NCBI GenBank assembly: GCA_029202525.1
Contig: CP119325.1
Location: forward strand, 3,942,001-4,006,000
DNA length: 64,000 nucleotides
Origin: Candidatus Pseudomonas phytovorans
GTDB lineage: Bacteria > Pseudomonadota > Gammaproteobacteria > Pseudomonadales > Pseudomonadaceae
Direction: 5' to 3'
In this document: positions 44,970 to 52,557 of the stretch, piece after piece
Numbering within the stretch: position 1 is the stretch's first letter
How the letters are laid out: each line of letters opens with the position of its first letter
Made by a program: the position numbers and the translations under genes
The notes under the pieces: model-generated
Database searches by the model: none
The model's input: the letters and a program-made list of their open reading frames with translations, nothing else
Told to the model about the DNA's origin: nothing

Positions 44970-46067
44970 ATGATCAAGACGCCGTATTACCTCATCGATA
45001 AAACCAAGCTGCTCAGCAACATGGAGAAGATCGCCTACGTGCGTGAACACTCCGGTGCCAAGGCGCTGCTTGCCCTGAAGTGCTTCGCCACCTGGTCGGT
45101 CTTCGACCTGATGCAGCAGTACATGGACGGCACCACTTCGTCCTCGCTCTTCGAGCTCAAGCTCGGCCGCCAGAAATTCGCCGGCGAAACCCACGCCTAC
45201 AGCGTGGCCTGGGCCGACGACGAGGTCGAGGAAATGCTCGAAAACTGCGACAAGATCATCTTCAACTCGATCGGCCAGCTGCAGCGCTTTGCCGAACAGT
45301 CCGAAGGTAAAGTGCGCGGCCTGCGTGTAAACCCGCAGGTCAGCAGCTCCGACTACCTGCTGGCTGACCCGGCCCGTCCGTTCAGCCGCCTGGGCGAATG
45401 GGACCCTGCCAAGATCGAGCAGGTAATCGAGCAGATCTCCGGTTTCATGTTCCACAACAACTGCGAGAACGGCGACTTCGGCCTGTTCGACAAGATGCTC
45501 ACGCATATCGAAGAGCGCTTCGGCCACCTGCTGCACAAGGTCGAATGGGTCAGCCTCGGTGGCGGCATCCACTTCACCGGTGAAGACTATGCGGTAGACG
45601 CCTTCTGCGCGCGCCTCAAAGCCTTCTCGGAAACCTACGGTGTGCAGGTGTACCTGGAGCCGGGCGAAGCGGCCATCACCAACAGCGCCTCGCTGGAAGT
45701 GACCGTGCTCGACACCCTGTACAACGGCAAGCACCTGGCCGTGGTCGACAGCTCGATCGAAGCGCACCTGCTCGACCTGCTGATCTACCGCCTCAACGCC
45801 AAAATGGCCCCCAACGACGGCGAGCACACCTACATGGTCTGCGGCAAGTCATGCCTGGCCGGTGACATCTTCGGCGAGTACCAATTCGATCGCCCGTTGG
45901 CCATTGGCGATCGCCTGTCGTTCATCGACACGGCGGGTTACACCATGGTCAAGAAAAACTGGTTCAACGGTCTGAAGATGCCATCCATCGTGGTCAAGCA
46001 ACTCGACGGCAGCGTCGAGGTCGTCCGCGAGTTCGGTTTCGAAGACTACGTTTCCAGCCTGTCGTAA
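44970..46067 (+). CDS. nspC: Carboxynorspermidine/carboxyspermidine decarboxylase
   Basis: A 365-residue PLP enzyme of the alanine-racemase/ornithine-decarboxylase fold (type III). Lys37 (LLALKCFATW) should bind PLP; HNNCEN, SLGGGIHFT and YLEPGEAAITNS hold the phosphate and Gly-rich sites, and VCGKSCLAGD carries the active-site Cys. It removes CO2 from carboxy(nor)spermidine in the alternative polyamine route. It is followed 33 bases later by the matching synthase, so the pair makes spermidine or norspermidine without S-adenosylmethionine decarboxylase. Confidence 0.9.
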   Translation: MIKTPYYLIDKTKLLSNMEKIAYVREHSGAKALLALKCFATWSVFDLMQQYMDGTTSSSLFELKLGRQKFAGETHAYSVAWADDEVEEMLENCDKIIFNSIGQLQRFAEQSEGKVRGLRVNPQVSSSDYLLADPARPFSRLGEWDPAKIEQVIEQISGFMFHNNCENGDFGLFDKMLTHIEERFGHLLHKVEWVSLGGGIHFTGEDYAVDAFCARLKAFSETYGVQVYLEPGEAAITNSASLEVTVLDTLYNGKHLAVVDSSIEAHLLDLLIYRLNAKMAPNDGEHTYMVCGKSCLAGDIFGEYQFDRPLAIGDRLSFIDTAGYTMVKKNWFNGLKMPSIVVKQLDGSVEVVREFGFEDYVSSLS

Positions 46068-46100
46068 GGCCGGCTTTCCAAGTAAGGAGCAAAAGGTAAA

Positions 46101-47345
46101 TTGAAGAAGAACGTTCTTATCATTGGTGCAGGAGGTGTCGCCAAGGTGGTGGCCCACAAGTGCGCACAGCATAACGACGAACTGGGTCGTATCGCTATCG
46201 CGTCACGGAACATCTCCAAATGCCAGGCCATCATCGACAGCGTCAAGGCCAAGGGTAGCCTCAAGGTACCCGCCGACATCCAGGCCTTCTCGCTCAACGC
46301 CCTCGATGTCGAGGCAACCAAGGCGCTGATCCGCGAAACCGAATCGCAGATCGTGATCAACGTAGGTTCCGCCTTCCTCAACATGTCGGTGCTGCGCGCC
46401 TGCATCGATACCGGTGTCGCCTATCTGGACACCGCCATCCACGAAGAGCCGGGCAAGATTTGCGAGACCCCGCCGTGGTACGGCAACTACGAGTGGAAAC
46501 ACCTCGAAGAGTGCCAGGCAAAGAACATTACCGCCATTCTCGGCGTCGGTTTCGACCCGGGTGTGGTGAACAGCTACGCCAAGCTGGCGCAGCAGCAGTA
46601 TTTCGACAGCATTGATTCGATCGACATTCTCGACGTCAATGCCGGTTCGCACGGCAAGTACTTTGCCACCAACTTCGACCCGGAAATCAACTTCCGCGAG
46701 TTTACCGGGCAAGTATGGAGCTGGCAGAACAGCCAGTGGACCAGCAACACCATGTTCGAGGTCAAGCGTACCGACGACCTGCCAGTCGTAGGTTCGCAAA
46801 ATCTGTATCTGACCGGCCACGACGAAGTTCACTCGATTTCGAAGAACCTCAACGTGCCGAACGTGCGTTTCTGGATGAGCTTTGGCGAGCACTACATCAA
46901 TGTGTTCACCGTGCTGAAAAACCTGGGCCTGCTCAGCGAGCAACCGGTAAAAACCGCCGAAGGCCTGGAAGTGGTACCGCTGAAAGTGGTCAAGGCCGTG
47001 CTGCCAGACCCGGCCTCGCTGGCCCCTGGCTACACCGGCAAGACCTGCATCGGTGACCTGGTCAAGGGCACCAAGGACGGCCAGCCGCGCGAAGTCTTCA
47101 TCTACAACGTGGCTGACCACGAAGAAGCCTACGCCGAGACCGACAGCCAAGGCATTTCCTACACCGCCGGTGTACCGCCAGTGGCTGCCGCCCTGCTGGT
47201 TGCCCGTGGCGACTGGGATGCCAAGCGCATGGTCAACGTCGAGGAACTGCCAGCCGAGCCGTTCCTCAAGGCGCTTGATGTGATGGGCCTGCCGACCCGC
47301 GTCAAAGATGAAAAAGGCGATCGTCCTTGGGACGCTGAAGCCTAA
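46101..47345 (+). CDS. Carboxynorspermidine/carboxyspermidine dehydrogenase (saccharopine-dehydrogenase-like)
   Basis: A 414-residue NAD(P)-dependent enzyme that reductively joins aspartate semialdehyde and a diamine. The Rossmann start KKNVLIIGAGGVAKVVAHKC, then AIASRNISKC, VINVGSAFLNM and GVGFDPGVVNSYAK are typical of the Lys9/CANSDH group. The start is TTG (46101) with AAGG close upstream. It is the second gene of the polyamine pair; a long terminator hairpin follows the stop within six bases. Confidence 0.88.
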   Translation: MKKNVLIIGAGGVAKVVAHKCAQHNDELGRIAIASRNISKCQAIIDSVKAKGSLKVPADIQAFSLNALDVEATKALIRETESQIVINVGSAFLNMSVLRACIDTGVAYLDTAIHEEPGKICETPPWYGNYEWKHLEECQAKNITAILGVGFDPGVVNSYAKLAQQQYFDSIDSIDILDVNAGSHGKYFATNFDPEINFREFTGQVWSWQNSQWTSNTMFEVKRTDDLPVVGSQNLYLTGHDEVHSISKNLNVPNVRFWMSFGEHYINVFTVLKNLGLLSEQPVKTAEGLEVVPLKVVKAVLPDPASLAPGYTGKTCIGDLVKGTKDGQPREVFIYNVADHEEAYAETDSQGISYTAGVPPVAAALLVARGDWDAKRMVNVEELPAEPFLKALDVMGLPTRVKDEKGDRPWDAEA

Positions 47346-47350
47346 GCAAC

Positions 47351-47387
47351 AAACAGAAGGGGCGCCAATATGGCGCCCCTTCTGTTT
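47351..47387 (+). terminator. Strong intrinsic terminator of the polyamine operon
   Basis: AAACAGAAGGGGCGCCA (47351-47367) pairs perfectly over 17 bases with the segment 47371-47387, with loop ATA; the 3' arm ends in a run of Ts. It would also work in the reverse direction. Confidence 0.93.
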
Positions 47388-47517
47388 TTCAGTCCTGAAT
47401 CAACTGCCCGAACACAACAGGTCTCGGCCACCCAACCGCTGCATTCATCCTTCAGGTCACAATTCCTAAACAACAATGTGACATTTTTTTTCAGCTTTCT
47501 TATCAAGGAGCTGAACG

Positions 47518-48855
47518 ATGAAAGTCACGGTTTTCGGTACCGGCTATGTCGGCCTCACCCAGGCAGTGTGCCTGGCCCAGGTGGGGCACTCGGTGTTGTG
47601 CATGGACGTGGACGCCGAGCGGGTCGCCGCGCTCAACAAAGGCCATTGCCCGATCTTCGAACCCGGCCTGGCGCCGATGCTGGAGAAGAACCTGGCCTGC
47701 GGCCGCCTGCGGTTCACCACGGATGCCAGGGAAGCAGCCAACTACGCCAAATTGCAGTTCATCGCAGTCGGCACACCGCCACAAGCTGATGGCAGCGCCG
47801 ACCTGAAGCACGTTTTTGCCGTGGTCGACGGCATCCTCGAACATGCTGACGGCGCCAGGGTAATCGTCAACAAATCCACCGCGCCGGTCGGCACCGTGCA
47901 CCGCATCAAATCGCGCATAGCCCAAGCCGTCGCCGACAGCGGTCGCTTTCAGGTAATCAGCAACCCGGAGTTTCTCAAGGAAGGTTCGGCCGTGGACGAT
48001 TGCATGCGGCCAGACCGCATCATCATCGGCGGCGCCCAACCTGCCGAAGTGGAGTTGCTGCGCGAGCTGTACCTGCCGTTCAGCCGCAACCGCGAAAAGC
48101 TCATGGTGATGGATGCACGCAGCGCCGAGCTGACCAAGTATGCGGCCAACTGCATGCTGGCGACCAAGATCTCCTTCATCAACGAAATTGCCAACCTGGC
48201 CGAGCACCTGGGCGCCGATATCGAAATGGTACGCCGTGGCATCGGCTCCGACCCGCGCATCGGCTACGACTTCATCTACGCCGGTTGCGGCTTTGGCGGC
48301 TCGTGCTTCCCCAAGGACCTGCAAGCCCTGCGCCGCAGCGCCGAGGCTGAGGGCTTCGAGCCACAGTTGCTGCGCGCCGTGGAGTCGGTCAACGAACATC
48401 AAAAGGGCCGGCTGTTCAGCAAGATCCAGCGGCACTATCCCGATGGCCTGCGGGGCAAGGTATTTGCCCTGTGGGGGTTGTCGTTCAAACCCAACACCAA
48501 TGACATCCGCGAAGCCTCCAGCCGCGTCTTGCTGGAAGCGCTGTGGGCCGCTGGCGCGCGGGTACAAGCCCACGACCCGCAAGCGATGGAAGAAATCCAG
48601 CGGCACTACGGCCCCCGCGCCGATCTGCAACTCGTGCCTTGCAAGGACGATGCACTGGAGGGCGCCGATGCGTTGGTCATCATCACCGAATGGCAGGATT
48701 ACCGCGTACTCAACCTGGACAAGGTGCCGCAACTGTTGACCGACCGGGTTGTGTTCGACGGGCGCAACCTGTTCGAGCCCGAGCACATGGCCGCTGCCGG
48801 CCTGACCTACTACGGTATCGGCCGCGGCCAGGTGCAGCCAGCATGCCCGTACTGA
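47518..48855 (+). CDS. ugd: UDP-glucose 6-dehydrogenase
   Basis: This enzyme oxidises UDP-glucose to UDP-glucuronate with two NAD+. The 445-residue protein has the N-terminal Rossmann motif VFGTGYVGLTQAVCLA, the central STAPVGT and SNPEFLKEGSA motifs, the catalytic Cys263 in GFGGSCFPKDL, and GLSFKPNTNDIREA in the C-terminal UDP-binding domain. It is the first gene of a five-gene operon; its last 13 bases overlap the epimerase gene. About 130 AT-rich bases upstream should hold the promoter. Confidence 0.94.
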   Translation: MKVTVFGTGYVGLTQAVCLAQVGHSVLCMDVDAERVAALNKGHCPIFEPGLAPMLEKNLACGRLRFTTDAREAANYAKLQFIAVGTPPQADGSADLKHVFAVVDGILEHADGARVIVNKSTAPVGTVHRIKSRIAQAVADSGRFQVISNPEFLKEGSAVDDCMRPDRIIIGGAQPAEVELLRELYLPFSRNREKLMVMDARSAELTKYAANCMLATKISFINEIANLAEHLGADIEMVRRGIGSDPRIGYDFIYAGCGFGGSCFPKDLQALRRSAEAEGFEPQLLRAVESVNEHQKGRLFSKIQRHYPDGLRGKVFALWGLSFKPNTNDIREASSRVLLEALWAAGARVQAHDPQAMEEIQRHYGPRADLQLVPCKDDALEGADALVIITEWQDYRVLNLDKVPQLLTDRVVFDGRNLFEPEHMAAAGLTYYGIGRGQVQPACPY

Positions 48856-49817
48856 TTACCGGCGTGGCCGGTTTCATCGGTTTTCACGTCGCGCGCCGGC
48901 TGTGCGAGGCGGGCATCGACGTGGTCGGCATCGACAACCTCAATGCCTACTACAGCGTCGAGCTGAAACAGGCGCGCCTGCAGCAGCTGTCAGGCTTCGC
49001 CAATTTTTGCTTCCAGGCCCTCGACATCGCCAACGCTGCCGACCTGCAGCAGCTGTTCACGGGGCAGGCGTTCAGTGAAGTGATCCACCTGGCGGCCCAG
49101 GCCGGGGTGCGCTATTCGCTGGACAACCCCGGCGCGTATGGCCAGGCCAACCTGGTCGGCTTTCTCAATGTGCTCGAAGCCTGCCGCCAGCAGCCACCGA
49201 GCCACCTGATCTACGCCTCCAGCAGCTCGGTGTACGGTGCCAACGCCAAGCTGCCGTTCAGCGTTGACGACCCGGTCGAGCAGCCTGTTTCGCTCTACGC
49301 CGCCAGCAAGCGCGCCAATGAACTGATGGCGCACAGCTATGCGCACCTGTATCGGCTACCCACCACCGGCCTGCGCTTTTTCACCGTCTACGGCCCCTGG
49401 GGCCGCCCCGACATGGCGCTGTTCAAGTTCACCCGCGCCATGCTCGAAGGCCGCCCGATCGAGATTTACAACAATGGCCTGATGGGCCGCGACTTCACCT
49501 ACATCGACGACATCGTCGAAAGCATCCTGCGCCTGCGCCTGAAGCCGCCGCGGCCTGCTGAAGGGCAACCGCCCTGCCAGCTGTTCAACATCGGCCGCGG
49601 CCAACCGGTGCGGCTGCTGCATTTCGTCGAATGCCTGGAACACGCCCTGGGCATCAAGGCTCGGCGCGACTACCTGCCACTGCAGGCGGGAGACGTGCTG
49701 GAAACCTGGGCCGATGTGGGCTCTCTGGCGCGCTGGATCGACTTCACCCCAGGCACGTCGCTGGAACACGGTGTTAACGCATTCGTTGGCTGGTACCGGG
49801 ATTTCTACCGGGTTTGA
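48843..49817 (+). CDS. UDP-glucuronate 4-epimerase-like SDR protein
   Basis: A 324-residue extended SDR enzyme: GVAGFIGFHVARRL binds NAD, ASSSSVYG supplies the Ser, and Tyr152-x3-Lys156 (YAASK) is the catalytic pair; RPDMALFKFTRAMLEG and GRDFTYIDDIV are typical of UDP-glucuronate 4-epimerases. With ugd just upstream, it likely makes UDP-galacturonate from UDP-glucuronate. The start ATG 48843 lies inside the 3' end of ugd, so the genes are translationally linked. Confidence 0.85.
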   Translation: MPVLITGVAGFIGFHVARRLCEAGIDVVGIDNLNAYYSVELKQARLQQLSGFANFCFQALDIANAADLQQLFTGQAFSEVIHLAAQAGVRYSLDNPGAYGQANLVGFLNVLEACRQQPPSHLIYASSSSVYGANAKLPFSVDDPVEQPVSLYAASKRANELMAHSYAHLYRLPTTGLRFFTVYGPWGRPDMALFKFTRAMLEGRPIEIYNNGLMGRDFTYIDDIVESILRLRLKPPRPAEGQPPCQLFNIGRGQPVRLLHFVECLEHALGIKARRDYLPLQAGDVLETWADVGSLARWIDFTPGTSLEHGVNAFVGWYRDFYRV

Positions 49818-49851
49818 GCCGCGTACTCACAACAAGATCACAGGTAGCCCC

Positions 49852-50595
49852 ATGACAGATCCAATTGACCTCTCGGTATTGATCCCCGCCAGGAACGAGG
49901 TCGACAACCTGCCATCACTGCTGATGGAGATCCGCGCCGCACTGGCGGCCGAAGATCATGAAGTCATTGTGGTCGATGACGGCAGCAGCGATCGCACCCT
50001 GAGCGTACTGCAGCAACTGAAGGGCCAGGGCTACACGCAGCTGCGCATCCTGCGCCACGAGCGTTCGCTGGGTCAGAGCACCTCGCTGTGGCATGCCGCG
50101 CAGGCTGCCCGTGGCCACTGGCTGGTCACCCTCGACGGCGACGGCCAAAATGACCCGGCAGATATCCCGGGCATGCTGGCCCTGGTACGCGCCAACCAGG
50201 CCTTGGCCGGCGGCGTCAAGCTGGTGGCCGGGCACCGGGTCAACCGCCGTGACAGTGCCAGCAAACGCTGGGCCTCGCGCTTCGCCAACGGCCTGCGCAG
50301 CCGTCTGCTCAAAGACGCCACGCCAGACACCGGCTGCGGGCTGAAGCTGATCGAGCGCGCAGCCTTCCTGCGCCTGCCCTACTTCGACCACATGCATCGC
50401 TTCATTCCGGCCCTGATTCTGCGCCACAACGGCCGCATGCTGGTGCACCCGGTCAACCATCGGCCACGCCATGCCGGGGTGTCCAAGTACGGCAACCTGG
50501 ACCGCGCCCTGGTGGGCATCCTCGACTTGTTCGGAGTGTGGTGGCTGATCCGCCGCACGCGCCTGGACAGCCGCCCGCAGGAGCTTGAAGGATGA
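49852..50595 (+). CDS. Family 2 glycosyltransferase (DPM1/ArnC-like polyprenyl-phosphate glycosyltransferase)
   Basis: A 247-residue GT-A enzyme: DLSVLIPARNEVDNL, VIVVDDGSSDRT and LVTLDGDGQNDPADI hold the nucleotide- and metal-binding aspartates; RFIPALILRHNGRM and SKYGNL are typical of dolichol-phosphate mannose synthase-like enzymes. There is no C-terminal membrane pair, unlike ArnC. In this operon it should load a uronic acid from its UDP form onto undecaprenyl phosphate. Its stop overlaps the next start. Confidence 0.85.
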   Translation: MTDPIDLSVLIPARNEVDNLPSLLMEIRAALAAEDHEVIVVDDGSSDRTLSVLQQLKGQGYTQLRILRHERSLGQSTSLWHAAQAARGHWLVTLDGDGQNDPADIPGMLALVRANQALAGGVKLVAGHRVNRRDSASKRWASRFANGLRSRLLKDATPDTGCGLKLIERAAFLRLPYFDHMHRFIPALILRHNGRMLVHPVNHRPRHAGVSKYGNLDRALVGILDLFGVWWLIRRTRLDSRPQELEG

Positions 50596-50864
50596 CCCGT
50601 GAAACGCTGTGGCTGATCATCGGCTTCGCCGGCCAGGCGGTGTTCACCGGGCGCTTCGTGCTGCAGTGGCTGTACAGCGAGTTCAAGCGCCGCAGTGTGA
50701 TCCCGGTAGGGTTCTGGTACCTGAGCATGCTTGGCAGTGCGCTGCTGCTGACCTATGCCATTTACCGCCAGGACCCGGTGTTCATCATCGGCCAGAGCTT
50801 CGGCTTCCTGGTTTACCTGCGCAACCTGCAATTGATCGCCCGTAACCAGGAACAAAAGGAGTAG
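50592..50864 (+). CDS. Lipid-A-disaccharide-synthase N-terminal-domain-like membrane protein (LAB_N)
   Basis: A 90-residue protein with three hydrophobic segments (LWLIIGFAGQAVFTGRF; VGFWYLSMLGSALLLTYAIY; VFIIGQSFGFLVYLRNLQLI). It has the pattern of the LAB_N domain, often found as a small free protein beside lipid A or glycan-lipid glycosyltransferases. A structural or flippase-like (SMR-fold) role has been suggested for relatives; that is inference here. It overlaps the GT2 gene by four bases and is followed by the ArnT-like gene after four. Confidence 0.85.
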   Translation: MTRETLWLIIGFAGQAVFTGRFVLQWLYSEFKRRSVIPVGFWYLSMLGSALLLTYAIYRQDPVFIIGQSFGFLVYLRNLQLIARNQEQKE

Positions 50865-50868
50865 CCCT

Positions 50869-52389
50869 TTGCCAAAGTTCAAGACGCTCGGGGCTGAACG
50901 CCTGGCCCTGGTCGCCCTCGCGGTATTGCTGGTGGGCGCTGGCATCGGCTGGCGCCAGCCAATGAATGTGGATGAAGAGCGTTTTCTCGGCGTCGCCCTG
51001 GAAATGCTGCAAAGCGGCAACTGGTTCATCCCGCATCGGGCCGCAGAAATCTACGGCGACAAACCGCCGTTGTTCATGTGGACCGTGGCCCTGTTCAGCC
51101 ACCTGACCGGCTCGCCCAAGGTCGCCCTCTACCTGCCAGGGCTGATGTCGGCGGCAACCATCACCTGGGTGCTGCATGACCTGGGGCGGCGCCTGTGGAC
51201 CCGGCGCATCGGTGTGATTGCCGCCTTGCTGTTCCTGGCTACCTACCAGAGCTACAGCATCCTGCGCACCGGGCAAATCGACAGCTTCCTGTGTCTATGG
51301 GTGGCGCTGGGCTTCTACGGCATGGTGCGTCACCTGCTACTGGGGCCTGCGTGGGGCTGGTTCTACCTGGGCTGCGCGGCCATGGGGCTGGGTATCATCA
51401 GCAAAGGCGTTGGCTTTCTCCCGGCACTGATGCTGCTGCCCTATGCCTGGGCGGTACGCCAGCGCTGGCACGGCGTGGTAGCCATGCCCGGCCAAGGTTG
51501 GCGTTGGGGCTTGGGGTTGCTGTGGTTACTGGCCGGTTGCGCAGTCTGGCTGCTGCCGCTGCTGGTGTCGATCGCCAAGGGCGGAGGCGCAGCTGAGCTG
51601 GCCTACCTGAAGGAAATCCTGCTGCGCCAGACCGCCAGCCGCTATACCAATGCCTGGGACCATCGCGAGCCGTTCTGGTACTTCTTCGTCAAGGTCATTC
51701 CCAAGTACTGGCTGCCGCTGGTGCTGGCCCTGCCCTGGTTGGTACCGGCCTGGCGACGTCAACTGCAAAAGCGCGACGGGCGTTTCTTGCTGCTGCTCGG
51801 TTGGGTGGCGTTGGTGCTGCTGTTTTTCAGTTTCAGCAGTGGCAAGCGCAAGTTGTATATCTTTCCGGCGCTGCCCGGTTTGGTGCTGGCCATCGCCCCG
51901 CTGATACCGTGGCTGCTCAAACGCTGGCTACTGGGCCGCCCGGCCTGGCGCAAAGCCTTTATCGCCGTAGCCCTGATATGGTTCGCGCTGTGGTTCACCC
52001 GCGGCTTCGTCGAGCCGTTCAAGGAGGGCCGAAACCCCCATGAAACGCTGATGAGCGAAGCGGCACGCGCCACTGGCGGTGCCGAGCTGGTGCTGGTCAA
52101 TTGGCGCGAGGGGCATTGGCTGTTTGCCCGGCAGCCGATCGTGCATTTCGGTTTTACCGGCCAATCCAAGGCGGATGCAGCGGCCTACTGGCTGCGCCAC
52201 AACCCCAGCGCCTTCGCCCTGATTCCGGCCTCCGAACTGGGCCGTTGCTTCAGTGCCGACAAGGCGCGCAGGCTGGGTGAGACTTCGCGGGCCGAGTGGT
52301 ATGTGGTGGGTGCCGATGCCGACAACGGCCAGTGCCCGGCTACCGCTCCCCGCCACGTCTACCACTTCACTTGGGCAAATACGCCTTAA
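50869..52389 (+). CDS. ArnT-like polyprenyl-phosphate glycosyltransferase (GT83/GT39)
   Basis: This 506-residue multi-span protein has about twelve helices. The first periplasmic loop carries the NVDEERFLGVALEML motif with the acidic catalytic residues of ArnT/PMT enzymes. RTGQIDSFLCLWV and SKGVGFLPALMLLP follow, then a C-terminal periplasmic domain. ArnT moves aminoarabinose to lipid A; here, with UDP-uronate genes and no Arn formylation genes, a galacturonate or glucuronate donor is more likely. The start is TTG 50869 with AAGGAG seven bases upstream. It is the last gene of the operon; a REP pair follows. Confidence 0.85.
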   Translation: MPKFKTLGAERLALVALAVLLVGAGIGWRQPMNVDEERFLGVALEMLQSGNWFIPHRAAEIYGDKPPLFMWTVALFSHLTGSPKVALYLPGLMSAATITWVLHDLGRRLWTRRIGVIAALLFLATYQSYSILRTGQIDSFLCLWVALGFYGMVRHLLLGPAWGWFYLGCAAMGLGIISKGVGFLPALMLLPYAWAVRQRWHGVVAMPGQGWRWGLGLLWLLAGCAVWLLPLLVSIAKGGGAAELAYLKEILLRQTASRYTNAWDHREPFWYFFVKVIPKYWLPLVLALPWLVPAWRRQLQKRDGRFLLLLGWVALVLLFFSFSSGKRKLYIFPALPGLVLAIAPLIPWLLKRWLLGRPAWRKAFIAVALIWFALWFTRGFVEPFKEGRNPHETLMSEAARATGGAELVLVNWREGHWLFARQPIVHFGFTGQSKADAAAYWLRHNPSAFALIPASELGRCFSADKARRLGETSRAEWYVVGADADNGQCPATAPRHVYHFTWANTP

Positions 52390-52419
52390 CACGGTCCGGC
52401 GAGGTTTGCCGGCTTTACT

Positions 52420-52537
52420 GGGGCTGCTTTGCAGCCCTTCGCGGGCACGCCCGCTCCCACAGGAATCGCGCCTTATCTGGGCTCAGCGCTATACCTGTGG
52501 GAGCGGGCGTGCCCGCGAAGGGCCGCACAGCGGCCCC
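52420..52537. repeat. Inverted pair of REP elements (BIME-like)
   Basis: Two P. putida REP units face each other: GGGGCTGCTTTGCAGCCC plus TTCGCGGG...CGCTCCCACAGG (52420-52463), and its inverse CCTGTGGGAGCGGGCG...GAAGGG (52494-52537) with a slightly changed companion stem (GGGCCGC/GCGGCCC). They lie between convergent genes and can fold into one long hairpin that would stop transcription from both sides. Confidence 0.88.
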
Positions 52538-52557
52538 ATCGGCCTCAACTGACATCT

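Noticed and set aside
48543..48842. Upstream extension of the epimerase gene inside ugd
   Set aside because: The Rossmann motif starts right after ATG 48843; the extension is Arg/Pro-rich out-of-frame ugd sequence.
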